A DNA stretch of 64,000 nucleotides, from assembly GCA_034509735.1 (NCBI GenBank), contig JACGWO010000012.1, forward strand, positions 25,387,188 through 25,451,187, in the 5' to 3' direction. Below the pieces are notes generated by a model. The model ran no database searches. It was given only the letters and a program-made list of their open reading frames with translations, and was not told the DNA's origin. Position numbers and translations under genes: made by a program. This document shows, piece by piece, positions 49,398 to 60,463 of this stretch (position 1 is its first letter; each line of letters begins with the position of its first letter). Origin of the DNA: Sesamum alatum (Eukaryota > Streptophyta > Magnoliopsida > Lamiales > Pedaliaceae).

Positions 49398-50756
49398 ATC
49401 AATTTGTAAGAGATGGAGTAGATATTTAATTACCACAATAATACAGTAGTTAAATTTTAGAAAAAGTCAAATTCTTAAACAGGATTTTGACTTTCCATAA
49501 GAGCCTAAAAAATCAGTCTACCACATCCCAAAAGTCAACATATATGTGCTAATTAAAACTCACTGTTAACCAGTAATTATAATTTAATAATAATTATTAT
49601 ATTATATATAAAGAAGATGGCAGCTTTGACCAGCAATGCTCTTTACTGCTGCAAGTCTTTGAGATTTGATATAGAATTTAATTATAAAAGATTGTCATAA
49701 AATCTAAATGTGGCCCCTATTTTTATTTGTTTTTGGTGTGGAAAAAACTTTGGGAAAATTGGTGTGGAGTGTGACAATCAAGAATTGCAATTTGTATGCG
49801 TGCCGAATTCCAACAGCAAAAAATCAATGAGGTTTTAGTTTAGTGGTTAAAGTTGAAATTTCACCAGACGATGTATGAGTGTTTATCTCTCGTTATGTAA
49901 AAATTTACTGTTTATTGTCTTGCGTAGTTTGACTATTGTTTAGGTAAACGAAAATTTCAATAGATCTTGGAAATTTTTTTGCACGGACCAAGTTTGGCCG
50001 AACCAAACCAATCATAGAGTAAGTGCAACACACTTATCGTGTGATTGGCCAACCAAGTTTGTCCGAGCCAAATCAATCATAGAGCAAGAGTGATACACTT
50101 GCCATGTGATATTGCACTTGACAAGTGCATTGCACTTGTTATATGATTAGTTCAGATTTGATCGAACCAGGTCCGGGCTAGAATTTCCTAGATCTTAATA
50201 TGATGACCTGACAAATATCGGATAGTTTCAGCACGTAATGACTCAATTAATATGAATATATTACTTTCAGAAACTTCCTCTACTGATATGGGTTGGTGGG
50301 TATTTTGTAAGTATTCGTATAAACGACTTAACCACTGACGAATTGATGAAAGAAAACAAGAAAACAAAGTTCTTAGTAAAGGACTTGTTTTGAGTAGTGT
50401 CATTGTGTCTCTTGTCGGGACAAAAACTCTAATTCACCATCACAAACTGCAATAGTAGACTAATAATAATGATAATAGTTGTCTATTTTCTTACCATATT
50501 TGTGTCTTGTAATATGACTATTTCTTTATTTGTTTCATTTTCTTTCATAATACCTTGTTTGGTATGAGAGATTTGGTGAGCACAAGCTCGTTTTCCTTTG
50601 CCCAACAACCATTTCTTGATATTTTAAATTGACTATGTCAATAACTCTCTCTTTCTCTCTCTCTCTATATATATATATTATAATTCTTGAAACCCTTTTC
50701 GTATTTGAATTTTTTGAATATAAATATGAAATACTCTCATAATTGTACGTATATTT
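49398..50756. other. Gene-free spacer with a local 60-base repeat
   Basis: No gene seen. At 49987-50100 a unit with AAGTTTG(G/T)CCGA, CCAA and CAATCATAGAG is repeated twice and decays into GCACTTG-rich DNA; a related stretch occurs near 54090-54160. Its class is unknown to me. Confidence 0.4.
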
Positions 50757-51279
50757 GGGTTAAATGCAATTTACCCCTTTAACTGTGATAACTGAAAAGT
50801 GTAAAAAAAATTCTCCTGAAAAATGAACGTGCGAAAAAATCTTATATTATTTTTAAAAGAAATGTAATTTGCGCTTGTTGTGGCGCACTTTGGAGCCTTT
50901 TTCCCTATGTAATGACATATTTACCTTCCCTTTGTTGGAATAAAAACAACACAAGTTATGACTTAGAGATTTTCTCTTACTCGCTCTAGCTAATGATAGC
51001 TTCCAAACTTAAAATAATAATAATAATAATAATAAATAAAATCCAAGAGATGGACATTTGATCTCTTACCCTTGATCAAGACTGAAATGAAAATCAATAC
51101 TTAAAATCGGCCATCTATATAAAGGGGCAAATTTGTCTTTAAACATTCGGCCTTCAATTCATTTTGAGAGTAGGGGGCAGTGTGCATTTTTTTAAAATTA
51201 TGAATTTTTTTTGTACATTCTTTTCTTAAAGGGATTTTTATAATTTTCGATTGTTAAGGAAGTAAATTGCATTTAAACC
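50757..51279. mobile_element. Mutator-like MITE, about 523 bp
   Basis: Left end GGGTTAAATGCAATTTACCC; right end inverted GGTTTAAATGCAATTTAC. Flanks CGTATATTT and CGTATATATTTT look like one target site altered by an AT slip, so the duplication is only approximate. Confidence 0.65.
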
Positions 51280-51436
51280 GTATATATTTTCCAATTTTGA
51301 ATGGTTTTTGGGACAACAACCGACCAATTTGCATGTGGAAAAGTAGAATCCTTCTAGAGCTGGGTGAGGTAATCCTAAGTACGTACGAGGTGAAGCTTCC
51401 CTTAAAGTCGGCTCCTTTCTATTAAGACAGCGCCAC

Positions 51437-51491
51437 CAGGCCCACCCCACCCCCTACTACCCTAACACCCCCCCCACCCCCACCCCCACCA
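51437..51491 (-). repeat. C-rich tract, potential G-quadruplex on the minus strand
   Basis: The plus strand has repeated CCCCA/CCCCCA blocks. The minus strand therefore has at least four G runs of three to nine separated by single bases. Located about 800 bp upstream of the kinase start. Confidence 0.6.
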
Positions 51492-51567
51492 ATCAAGAAC
51501 TTCCCTTTACATATCACACAGGCCCTGAATGCATTTCAGACAGAGAGAGATGAGTGGTTATGTAGCA

Positions 51568-51569
<2 letters not shown>

Positions 51570-51599
<30 letters not shown>
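51570..51599. repeat. (AT)n microsatellite upstream of the kinase gene
   Basis: Fifteen or so AT units directly before a GTGGCAGAGAGGG sequence. Similar (AT)n runs occur at 39477-39509, 45005-45033 and 62580-62604. Confidence 0.75.
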
Positions 51600-51602
<3 letters not shown>

Positions 51603-51771
51603 GCAGAGAGGGAGAAAAGAAAATTTGATGCAAGTTGTTGATAGTTTTGGTTGAGGTTGAAACGCGTTGAGAGTTGAAAGCCTCTTGAGAGATTGTCCAA
51701 ACTGTTGAACAAAACCAGGAAGAAATTGTAGAAGCTGATGATAACATCATAAATTACTTTTTTTCTTACAG

Positions 51772-51878
51772 GTGAGAGAGAGAGAGAGAGAGAGAGAACA
51801 ACTTCAAGAATTTATGAACCATCATCAGCTTTACTGTGTCTGCATTTAATTCACAGCTCATCTGCTTAATTCCTAGGT

Positions 51879-51910
<32 letters not shown>

Positions 51911-52280
51911 CTCTGTTGTTTCTTGCTTGAACAGACAAATTCATCTCCCTCACATCCATTTTGTTTTTCCTGCCTGGATGATTATGGTTCTTGTTGATAA
52001 TTGAAGTTCACATGCTTTGTCAATCAGGGTTTTTTCAAGATTTGATCTCCAACAAATTTTCCAAGTGGATATTTTTCTTCCTGCTATGTCTTTCTAACAT
52101 TTAGTTAACTGGGCTGTCTTTGGTTTATGTTAGATTCCATTGTAATAATTTGATTTGTCCATCTACTTCTTTGTTTTTATTAATTTTTAATTTCTTGATT
52201 TATATTTGTATTCAGCAGGTTTCCTATGATAGCCCTGGAGCTCAAAAACTGAATCTTGATAGCTTCTTTCAGTATTGAAG
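51772..52280 (+). promoter_or_regulatory. Likely 5' leader of the kinase gene with GA and CT tracts
   Basis: A (GA)n tract at 51774-51797 and a (CT)n tract at 51878-51906 lie upstream of the start; such tracts are frequent in plant 5' leaders. TTCAGCAGGTTTCC near 52214 could end a leader intron. The transcript start is not determined. Confidence 0.35.
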
Positions 52281-53821
52281 ATGAAGTGTTTCCATCATTT
52301 CAAGGATAAAGTTAAGAGCAGGGTACAGAAATCAGCACCAATTCTGAAAAATCAGAACAAATCCGATGCATCAGAAGCTGAGAGAGTAACAAAGTCTTCC
52401 GGTTCAGGCTCTCTGCCTCGTACTATACCTGAAATATACGAAGAGAAAGCTCAGAATTTGAGGGTGTTTACATTTGCAGAGCTAAGCAAAGCAACCAGCA
52501 ACTTCAGTAGACTACTTAAGATCGGTGAAGGCGGTTTTGGATGCGTCTACAAGGGGACCATCAAGCCGGTTGATGGCAAGGGCGAACCGTCTGTGGTTGC
52601 AATCAAGAAACTCAACAGAGATGGCTATCAGGTAATGATCATGTAATTCTAGTTCATTACAATGCTGAGGTTGAAGTGTATGTGCAAGATGAAACGTAAG
52701 TGCGTTTATATGAACAAGTTCAGGGTCATAAGCAGTGGGTAGCAGAAGTGCAGTTTCTTGGTGTGGTGGAGCATCCGAATCTTGTTAAGCTTATTGGATA
52801 CTGTGGTATGGATGGGGAGAGAGGTATACAGAGGCTGCTCGTGTACGAGTACATGCCGAACAAAAGCCTGGAGGATCATCTATTCAACAGGGCTCATCCG
52901 GCTCTATCATGGGACCGGAGGCTGCAGATAATGCTTGGGGCAGCTCAGGGATTGGCTTATCTCCATGAAGAGTTAGAAATCCAGGTTCCCTTCTTGTTTT
53001 TCTGCGTTTCGTTTGCTGTGTGTTTGTGGAAATGTATGAGTGGTTTGTTAACTTAGTTGTGTTAATGGTTAGGTTATATACCGGGATTTCAAGTCATCGA
53101 ATGTGTTGTTGGATGAGGAGTTCAAGCCAAAGCTTTCGGACTTTGGGCTTGCACGGGAGGGGCCAACGCCCGGTCATACTCATGTTTCTACCGCGGTATG
53201 TTCAATTTTGGTACAGATAGGATAAGGCATTTCATGTAAGGATTGACAGGCCCTGCTTTGTGTTCATAGGTTGTTGGAACATATGGATATGCAGCTCCAG
53301 ATTACATTGAGACAGGACATCTTACCTCAAAGAGTGATGTCTGGAGCTTCGGAGTTGTGTTGTATGAGATCTTGACAGGCAGACGGTCCCTGGAGAGGGA
53401 CCGGCCTAGGTCTGAACAGAAAATGCTGGACTGGGTGAAACAGTATCCTGCTGATAGCCGGAAATTTGGCATGATCATGGACCCGAGACTTGAGAATCAG
53501 TACTCGCTCAGTGCAGCACGTAGAATTGCCAAATTAGCTGATAGTTGTTTGGTAAAAAGTGCAAAAGATCGACCAAAGATGAGCAAGGTGGTGGAGAGCT
53601 TGAAGCAAATAGTTCAGGTTGTGAATGCTGAAAGCCCTCCGACAAAGTATTTGGAGGATGCCGAAGATAATGCTGTGGAGGAGAAGCAGAAGCCTGTGAA
53701 AGAGAAGGGGGGGTCGGAATCAGCCAAGAGGAGAATCGCGCATTTGGCTAAAATAAGTGAGAATCTGGGGGGAGTAAGTGGAAGGAGGTTTATGATCATG
53801 CAGAGGGCCAAAGTGACATAA
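52281..53821 (+). CDS. Receptor-like cytoplasmic kinase, RLCK-VII (PBL19/PCRK type)
   Basis: Ser/Thr kinase of the plasma-membrane-linked RLCK-VII family, whose PBL19/PCRK members relay pattern-triggered immunity. Exons 52281-52631, 52724-52984, 53073-53195, 53270-53821 give 428 aa. The start MKCFHHF is the family-typical one; Cys3 may be lipid-modified. Kinase motifs in order: [12 protein letters not shown] loop, VVAIKKL lysine, [14 protein letters not shown] with the helix C glutamate, the gatekeeper region [16 protein letters not shown], catalytic [19 protein letters not shown], an activation loop with [16 protein letters not shown], and [12 protein letters not shown]. Residue after AAP is Asp (AAPDYI) where most kinases have Glu. 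The tail after about residue 345 is Lys/Glu-rich. All catalytic residues are present. No receptor part, signal peptide or membrane segment. Confidence 0.93.
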
Positions 53822-56755
53822 ATCGGATACTTGTTCGTTGAAAATGCCTTAGCTGTGGAGAGGATTATGACTTTTCTGGGCTGTCCAAGAACTAGTTTGT
53901 GTGTTCAAGAATCCCATTGTACTGATACAATCTAGTAGAGAGCTGTCTGAAGGAATGAAGCTTAGACTTCTTCTAATTGAGAAGATATGCAGAGAAGAAT
54001 TGAACTGCTAAGTTAATATATCATCACATGGTTCATCTTGGGAGTATTTTTCCCTACTGGAAAATTCTTATCCAGACTTGATTTCTACTTCATCCAATCA
54101 ACCACGGCAGTGTTATTGTACTTGTCATGTGTATCGAACTCAATCTGGGCTAAAATTTCTCTTACTCGTGGTTGATTTTCCTTTCTTTTCTGTAGCTATC
54201 CTTTTGGTAAAGAATAACATAGCGACTTCAGTTTCTTAAAAACGACAACTTGAATGCTCCGTAATCTGTCATCTGCTGCATTATTAGATGCAGTTTGACA
54301 ATCTTAAACACACAGCAAATGCATAGGTTAGTGAAGCTGAAATGCAGCATCTCAGAGGACATAATTCTTTGTCCTAACAGGAAAACCTGTTAACTCTTGC
54401 CTTTCTGTTTCTTTTCTTTTTTTTTTTTCCAGCTTAATGTACATTGTAAGGAATGATTATACAAGAGGATTTAGTATTCAAAGTTAACAGAAATAAGAAA
54501 CAGTGTGTTCAAATTTCATGATCTCGACTAGCTTACAAAGTTCCTTATGATCATCGAGTGTTAACTGAGCACAAGGAAGAACTAATTTGGTTTCCCACAT
54601 AAAAGGTGTGGATACCAAAAACAATGGAGACATCTTTTTGAGGCTAAAAGGGCAAAAAGAACATTGGCACCAACCTGACCAAAGTCTATGTGCACATATG
54701 TGGTTGTCAATTAACTTACTCATCACCTTACACTCCAAAATGCTGTTGCTGTCCCTCATCAAATGTCATTCTTGGGGCAAATCGCAATACGAGATTATTA
54801 CTTCAGCCTATATGAAAGTAATTAAGTCAAACAGCAATGAAATGGAACCAACAGCTCAACTGCATCTGGGAATGCATACTAGTCTTTCAAAGAAACGCAA
54901 TTATCACCTGCTAATAATGAGAAGTCTCATATGCTGAGCTTGTGTCTGTTAGTCTCTGTAGACCACAGCTGTTCTCATCTCTACTCAATTTTGGCATAAG
55001 AAACACTGTAAAACCGAAGTTGTCAAAGTTAATAAATAAATGACCTGACAGACTGAACTAGTGCACTGAAAGCCGTTACATTCTTCAGAGCAAGCAGTTT
55101 TAGACACAAATGATAAATGAGGAGATATAAATTATGTGTATCCAAATTTTCAGGAAGCACTTCATTAAGAACCTAGAACTTGCTCTAATTCTACATAAAA
55201 AAATGGTTACTTAACTAAACATACAAAGCACAGTTTCATACTTCACAATATGTAGAAGTACCCATAAATTCAGATTTCACGAGAACCATACAACATTGAT
55301 CTGAGTTCAGAAGAGATGTGTTGCTACTAAGAGAAACTGTACGTGATGACCAAGTTCTTTCCCTCTTAAACATAGAATACCAATTCAAGAAGATTATATC
55401 TCCTTTTTATGAGAGAGAATTCTTACCTCCAGTTATAAGACTACTCTCTCAAGGTCAATACGATTCCAACACATAAAGACTGGGGTAGTTGGTCCAGGTC
55501 ATGAGACATTTGCCAAACTGAACAACCATCAACTGAATAGGGATTAAAGTGAGGTCATGAGACATTTGCCAACTTCAGTGACTGCCACCTAATAAAACAT
55601 GATAAAAATGGCAGGACGTTAAAAACTCGGTTCTCAGCAGAGACATATGCAAAATATTTTATAAACTTAAGTGAAGTAAACCACACACACTGGCGAAAAA
55701 GAAGAATGGTGCAGAACTAGTGATTTGGCTTGCTCTCTTCGATTCATCAAATTGAGCAAAACCTGAAAGAATGACAGAAGTTGCAACAGAAATGAAAATG
55801 AGTAAAAAGACAAGCAAAAGGTTACCAAAATGGAGTGCTAATTTTATCAAACTCAACTTGTCCACATTGGGAAAAATCTACCCTCAGTGCCAGACCAAGA
55901 TTATTGAAAATGCAAATGTAACAGATAAAACACATTAAGCATTAAGACATGATGGGTTTATAAAATCAAGGTGTTTCTTGACATGGCACATTCTTTCCTC
56001 CCCTAAACTGATTGTTTGTGTTTTCGAATACCAATTGGCTTTCTCTAATATAATTCAAGACATCTTGAATACAAAATTTTTGCTAGTGCCTCATGATCAA
56101 CTATTATATTAGTAAAAAAAGATAATCAGAATAGAAGGCACGAGCTAGTTGATACTGAGCTTTGTGACAGGATATTATATGCAGTGAAGCATGTCCTATC
56201 ATTCCCTACCAAACTTGCTTATACAACATTGCAAGATTTATTTATTTATCTGCAATTATGCTTATGAGTTTCCGGTCCATCTCCTGCTCCATCAATATAT
56301 ATAAGTATATATCTAAAAATTATGATCCATCCCAAATAAATCTTACAATTAGACTCTAGAAGTCGAGCCACTTTCAGATAAGGAGTTTGCAACCAAATCA
56401 TATGACTATAACTTATGCCTTTGACAACACAATCTAATATTGAACAGGATTTTCAGTGAAAATAGAGTCAAACAGTATGTTTGAGTAAACTTGATGTCCA
56501 ACATGTAGCTAAACAAGAATTACCTTTCAACTGCTAAATTTCAAATGGTAATAGCATTACCATGCCATTCTAAATTTGAAATTCAACAGCATGGCGAGTC
56601 ATTGACGAATGAATTATCATTCCTCGTAAAAGAAATCTACAAGAGGCACATTGAGGAGTCATTCATTCAGACTTCTAGATTCTGATCCACGTGCAAGTAC
56701 CAGCTGGTGTATGCCGTACGGAAGATGTCTTTATATCGCAAAACCAAACAGTCAG
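53822..56755. other. Kinase 3' flank and PPR 3' flank, no gene seen
   Basis: The two genes converge here. The first several hundred bases are likely the kinase 3' UTR. The remainder is moderately AT-rich with only short open frames on either strand and no recognisable protein. Spliced 3' UTRs of the PPR gene are possible but unproven. Confidence 0.45.
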
Positions 56756-59602
56756 TCACTTCATAAACTCATCTGTTGATGGCTTCTGCATTGTGCTGGG
56801 CTGATTGTCAGTGAATTCAAAAAGGTCCAAGCTTGTTTCCTGATACATCCTATTTCTATGTATGAGGTCATATGTTATGTACATTAGGAAGTCTATAAAG
56901 AGACTCTTCCCTGTTATTTCTTTTGTACATTCAATATCTTCTTCTATATCATGATATGCTTTTTCCAAAATCTTATATGTTATTTCATCAAACTCAAAGG
57001 GAATCTCCCTCAACTTCTTTGCCCACATTGTCGTCCTGTGCGGTAACCCTTGCTTGCGTAGGTTGGACAACAATAGGTTAGTTGTAACTAAATCTGGAAT
57101 AAAGGCCATCTTAAGTAATTTTCCCGTCAAGATCATTGCACGTTCTAGTATATCATGACAGACACCATTCATCAGAGTATTGTAGGTAACTGTATCTGGA
57201 ACTATTCCAGTAGAAATAAGCTCATCAAACATCATAATGGCTCGATTCATTCTCTGGCTTCTGCAGTAACCATGGATTTGTATGTTATAGGTTGTAACAT
57301 CTGGGTCCCAGCCACTAGACTGCATTCTGTTTGCCAAATTCTCTGCATTTAACATGTCAAACTGCCTGCAGAATCCACTGATCAAAGTGTTGTAAGTCAC
57401 AATATCTGGAGTAAAGCCATGTCTTTGCATTTCAATGTAGGTCTCCATTGCTGACTTCATCCTTCCCTGTTTACAGAACCCATTGATAATAATGTTGTAG
57501 GTGAGACGATCTGGCAGCAGACCCCTCTCCCTCATCTCCATTTCCAACTTCAGTGCTTCATTTAGTTTGCCACAGTTGCAAAAACCAGAAATTAAGGAAT
57601 TGTAAGCAAAGTTATTAGGAACAAGTCCTTTGCTTGTCATCCTTAAGAACATATCATATGCCTCTTCAACAAAACCTCCTTTAGCAAGTCCATCAATGAA
57701 CGCAGAAAAGGCAACAGCATCAGGAGCCATCCCCAGCATCTCCATTTCTCTCCATAGACCCTGAGCTCTCGTCATATCCCCTTTCTTGAAATACCCATCT
57801 AGAACCACAGTAAAAGCCACTTTACTGACGGGATAACCCTTTTCTATCATCTCATATATAAGAGAGTTGGCTTCTTGGAGCCTTCCAATTTTAGACAAAC
57901 CTAAAAGAAGTGAAGCACAAGTAGAAGCTGAAGGAGTAAGGCCAAATTTCACCATAATGTTATAGACTTCAAAAGCTTTGTCTTCTAACCCTGCTTTGCC
58001 ATAAGCAACAATTAAGGAATTAAATGCTATTACACTAACAGGAACCCCTTTCTCAAGCATATTCTCCAATAATTCCAAAGCTTCGTCTAATCTTCCTGCC
58101 CAACATAGTCCTCCAATTGATATATCAGACAATGAAGAATCTGGAACCATTCCAATCATTGATAGGTTCCTGAGCAATCCGTCCCCATCCTCCTCCTTGC
58201 CATACTTGTAATGACCTGCAGCTAAAATGTTGAAAGTCACACTATCAGGAGCCACGCCCTTGCTTCTCATCTCTTCATAAAGCATATTTGCCAGACCAAT
58301 TTCTCTTGCCTTAACATAGCCATCCATCAAAGCGTTATACAATGCAGTGTTTGGAAACATTCCAATTTCTTGCATCCCGTCAAAGATTTTTCTGGCCTCT
58401 GCAATATTACCCTCCTTGCAAAAGGCATTTATGATTGTACTAAATGTGATGGGGCTTGGGTTGCAACCACTTTCAACCATCAGATGCACCCAATTTAATG
58501 CATCCAAAGTCCAACCCCTAACACAATATGCATTGATCAAAATGTTATATGTATGCACATCCGGTTCACATCCAAACTTCCACATTATATACAACAAACT
58601 CTCTCCAATCCTTATGCATCCTCTTCTACAAAAGCCAAGAATCATCATATTGTAGATATAAATTGAAGGAATGGGTCCTTTACAAACCATGTCTCTGTAC
58701 AACTTCCACACACTACCAAAATCACCAATTCTAAGCAACAATTTTAACAGAACACAAATTGCTGATACACTCGGCCTACCACCAACTTTTCTCATCCTAT
58801 CCAAAACCTTCAAGGCACAAGATGCCATCTCTGCGTTTGTAAAAGAGCGCATTAACGTATCGAGAATAAAAAAGTCCAGTTCATTCTTAAAATACTGTCG
58901 CAGCACAATTTTATAGCTCCTTTCCTCTCCTATTTCCTGAATCACCCACGCGAGCACATCTTGGGCTAAAAACCTAAATTCTTCAGCCTCTAATAAATGC
59001 ACAGCAACACAACATTGTCGAACTACACCATCTGAATGATCACGAAAGACATATTTGAAAAATGCAAGTGCAGCCTCCTCGTTTACAAGCAATATCATGA
59101 TCTTTACAAGGCCAAACGCGCAGAAATTGCGTGAAAATCCCCGTAAAAGATTCCCTCCCCCCTGTTTGATAATCTTTGAAATCCCAACAGCGAGTTTACG
59201 CCTCTCATTCGAATTAATCACAGTGTTGAAAGAGTCGTTGTAACTACTGCTGAAAGGCGAAAACTGTCCAAGAAAATCGAATTTTGAGGCAACATGTAAC
59301 GAGCTCGAGCTGTTAAAGCAAACAAACTGAATCAACTGAGGACAAATTCTTAGTCTACTGCGGGGAACAGATCGAAAGTGAACAAGCGCTTCTGAGCTTA
59401 CGTGGAGAAAGAGAGGGAAAGAAGGGCAGACCTTGAGATTCCTACGCACAGCAGCAGACATCCGCGATGCTCGCCGGAGATTTCCGTCGGAAAATGGGGC
59501 CTCCGGCGTACGGTGTCTGAAGAGGGTTTTGGCTTTTGGGTTTATGGCTTCATTCCAATAACTTTGAAATTGAAATGAGCAGTCGGAAAACAAAGAACCC
59601 AA
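56756..59602 (-). CDS. P-class pentatricopeptide repeat protein, probably organelle-targeted
   Basis: Single-exon gene, up to 948 aa. From about residue 265 the protein is a run of 17-18 PPR motifs of about 35 residues, recognisable by starts such as VHTYNILINAYC, PITFSTIINAFCK, IVTYNTLISGFCR and TVTYNTLMNGVC. P-class PPR proteins bind specific organelle RNAs and guide their processing, stability or translation. No E, DYW or SMR domain follows; the C-terminal tail (about 90 residues) is not repeat-like. Two starts are possible: ATG at 59602, or the in-frame ATG at 59461 opening MSAAVRRNLKVC, which looks like a mitochondrial presequence rich in Arg and Ser without acids. The longest frame is reported. 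I cannot assign the ortholog or the target RNA. Confidence 0.93.
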   Translation of the reverse strand: MGSLFSDCSFQFQSYWNEAINPKAKTLFRHRTPEAPFSDGNLRRASRMSAAVRRNLKVCPSFPLFLHVSSEALVHFRSVPRSRLRICPQLIQFVCFNSSSSLHVASKFDFLGQFSPFSSSYNDSFNTVINSNERRKLAVGISKIIKQGGGNLLRGFSRNFCAFGLVKIMILLVNEEAALAFFKYVFRDHSDGVVRQCCVAVHLLEAEEFRFLAQDVLAWVIQEIGEERSYKIVLRQYFKNELDFFILDTLMRSFTNAEMASCALKVLDRMRKVGGRPSVSAICVLLKLLLRIGDFGSVWKLYRDMVCKGPIPSIYIYNMMILGFCRRGCIRIGESLLYIMWKFGCEPDVHTYNILINAYCVRGWTLDALNWVHLMVESGCNPSPITFSTIINAFCKEGNIAEARKIFDGMQEIGMFPNTALYNALMDGYVKAREIGLANMLYEEMRSKGVAPDSVTFNILAAGHYKYGKEEDGDGLLRNLSMIGMVPDSSLSDISIGGLCWAGRLDEALELLENMLEKGVPVSVIAFNSLIVAYGKAGLEDKAFEVYNIMVKFGLTPSASTCASLLLGLSKIGRLQEANSLIYEMIEKGYPVSKVAFTVVLDGYFKKGDMTRAQGLWREMEMLGMAPDAVAFSAFIDGLAKGGFVEEAYDMFLRMTSKGLVPNNFAYNSLISGFCNCGKLNEALKLEMEMRERGLLPDRLTYNIIINGFCKQGRMKSAMETYIEMQRHGFTPDIVTYNTLISGFCRQFDMLNAENLANRMQSSGWDPDVTTYNIQIHGYCRSQRMNRAIMMFDELISTGIVPDTVTYNTLMNGVCHDILERAMILTGKLLKMAFIPDLVTTNLLLSNLRKQGLPHRTTMWAKKLREIPFEFDEITYKILEKAYHDIEEDIECTKEITGKSLFIDFLMYITYDLIHRNRMYQETSLDLFEFTDNQPSTMQKPSTDEFMK

Positions 59603-59678
59603 CTATTGGATTTGGGCCTCAAAATAATTCCTCTAGGCTTAATTGCAACAAGAAGCCCAATTATTATTATTATTATTT

Positions 59679-59935
59679 AGGGTAAATTACGACGACACCC
59701 CTTGAGGTTAAATCAAAATACACAGATACCCTTTATTTTTTATAAAATTACAGTTATTCCCCCTGAGGTTATAATTGCATTACAACTACACCCCCTATTC
59801 AAAGTCAAAGCTTACACTAATAGCCCCTAAAAAATATTACACTAACACCCCTTAGGGGTGTAGTTGTAATTATGCAAAAGATAAGGGGTATTTGTGTAAT
59901 TGGACCTAACATCAAAAGGTGTAAATGTAATTTCC
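59679..59935. mobile_element. Mutator-like MITE, 257 bp, upstream of the PPR gene
   Basis: Begins AGGGTAAATTACGACGAC and ends GTAAATGTAATTTCC, with internal repeats of the ACACCCCTT type. TTATTATTT occurs on both sides (59670-59678 and 59936-59944), but in an (ATT)n context, so the 9-bp duplication is weaker evidence than elsewhere. Confidence 0.65.
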
Positions 59936-59944
59936 TTATTATTT

Positions 59945-60150
59945 TTCTATGAATATCTATAATATCAGCCCAGGGACGCTCCAATGATCAAGAATCCCGC
60001 ATTTCATAATTGAGGTGTTGGGTTCAAAACTCATTGAATGCACGTGTGAATGAATGTGTGCACGGAAAAATCGAAGAATGTCTATATGTTGAATTAAGGG
60101 TCCGTTTCCGGTATTAAAGGTATTAATATTTCTATTTTCTAGTGAAGTAA
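59945..60150. mobile_element. Possible degenerate tRNA-derived SINE
   Basis: GGGTTCAAAACTC near 60010 resembles a Pol III B box and CGCTCCAATGATCAAG near 59978 a weak A box about 35 bases upstream. It is followed by a GTGTGAATGAATGTGTGC stretch. Weak evidence; no target duplication found. Confidence 0.3.
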
Positions 60151-60463
60151 GAGCGTGTTTGAGTGAGCTTATAAACTCTTAAAAATATTTGGTAAAATAT
60201 TTGAAAGCTTATAATAGCAATAAATAAAATAATATGAGCTTTCAAGCTCCTTTTAAAAAAAAATAAGTAGTTTCAAATTTATTTTTAAAAAATTGACTAC
60301 CAGTTTTGATTTTGATTATAGTAAATTCAAAGTTGTTGTCACTAACATTTTATAAATTTTATAATCTTATTTTATTCAAACACTTTAAGTGTTTTTTTTT
60401 TTTTTAACATCTTACAAGCTCTAATACATAAGATGTTTTAAATAAATTTAGTCAAACACTCTC
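60151..60463. mobile_element. Possible TIR miniature element, class unclear
   Basis: Left end GAGCGTGTTTGAGTGAGCTTA and inverted right end GAGAGTGTTTGACTAAATTTA share 13-15 terminal bases. No target duplication is evident, so the superfamily is not assigned. Interior AT-rich without genes. Confidence 0.35.

Noticed and set aside
52275..52280. Upstream TTG as kinase start
   Set aside because: The ATG at 52281 opens MKC, the usual family start; the two extra codons have no support.
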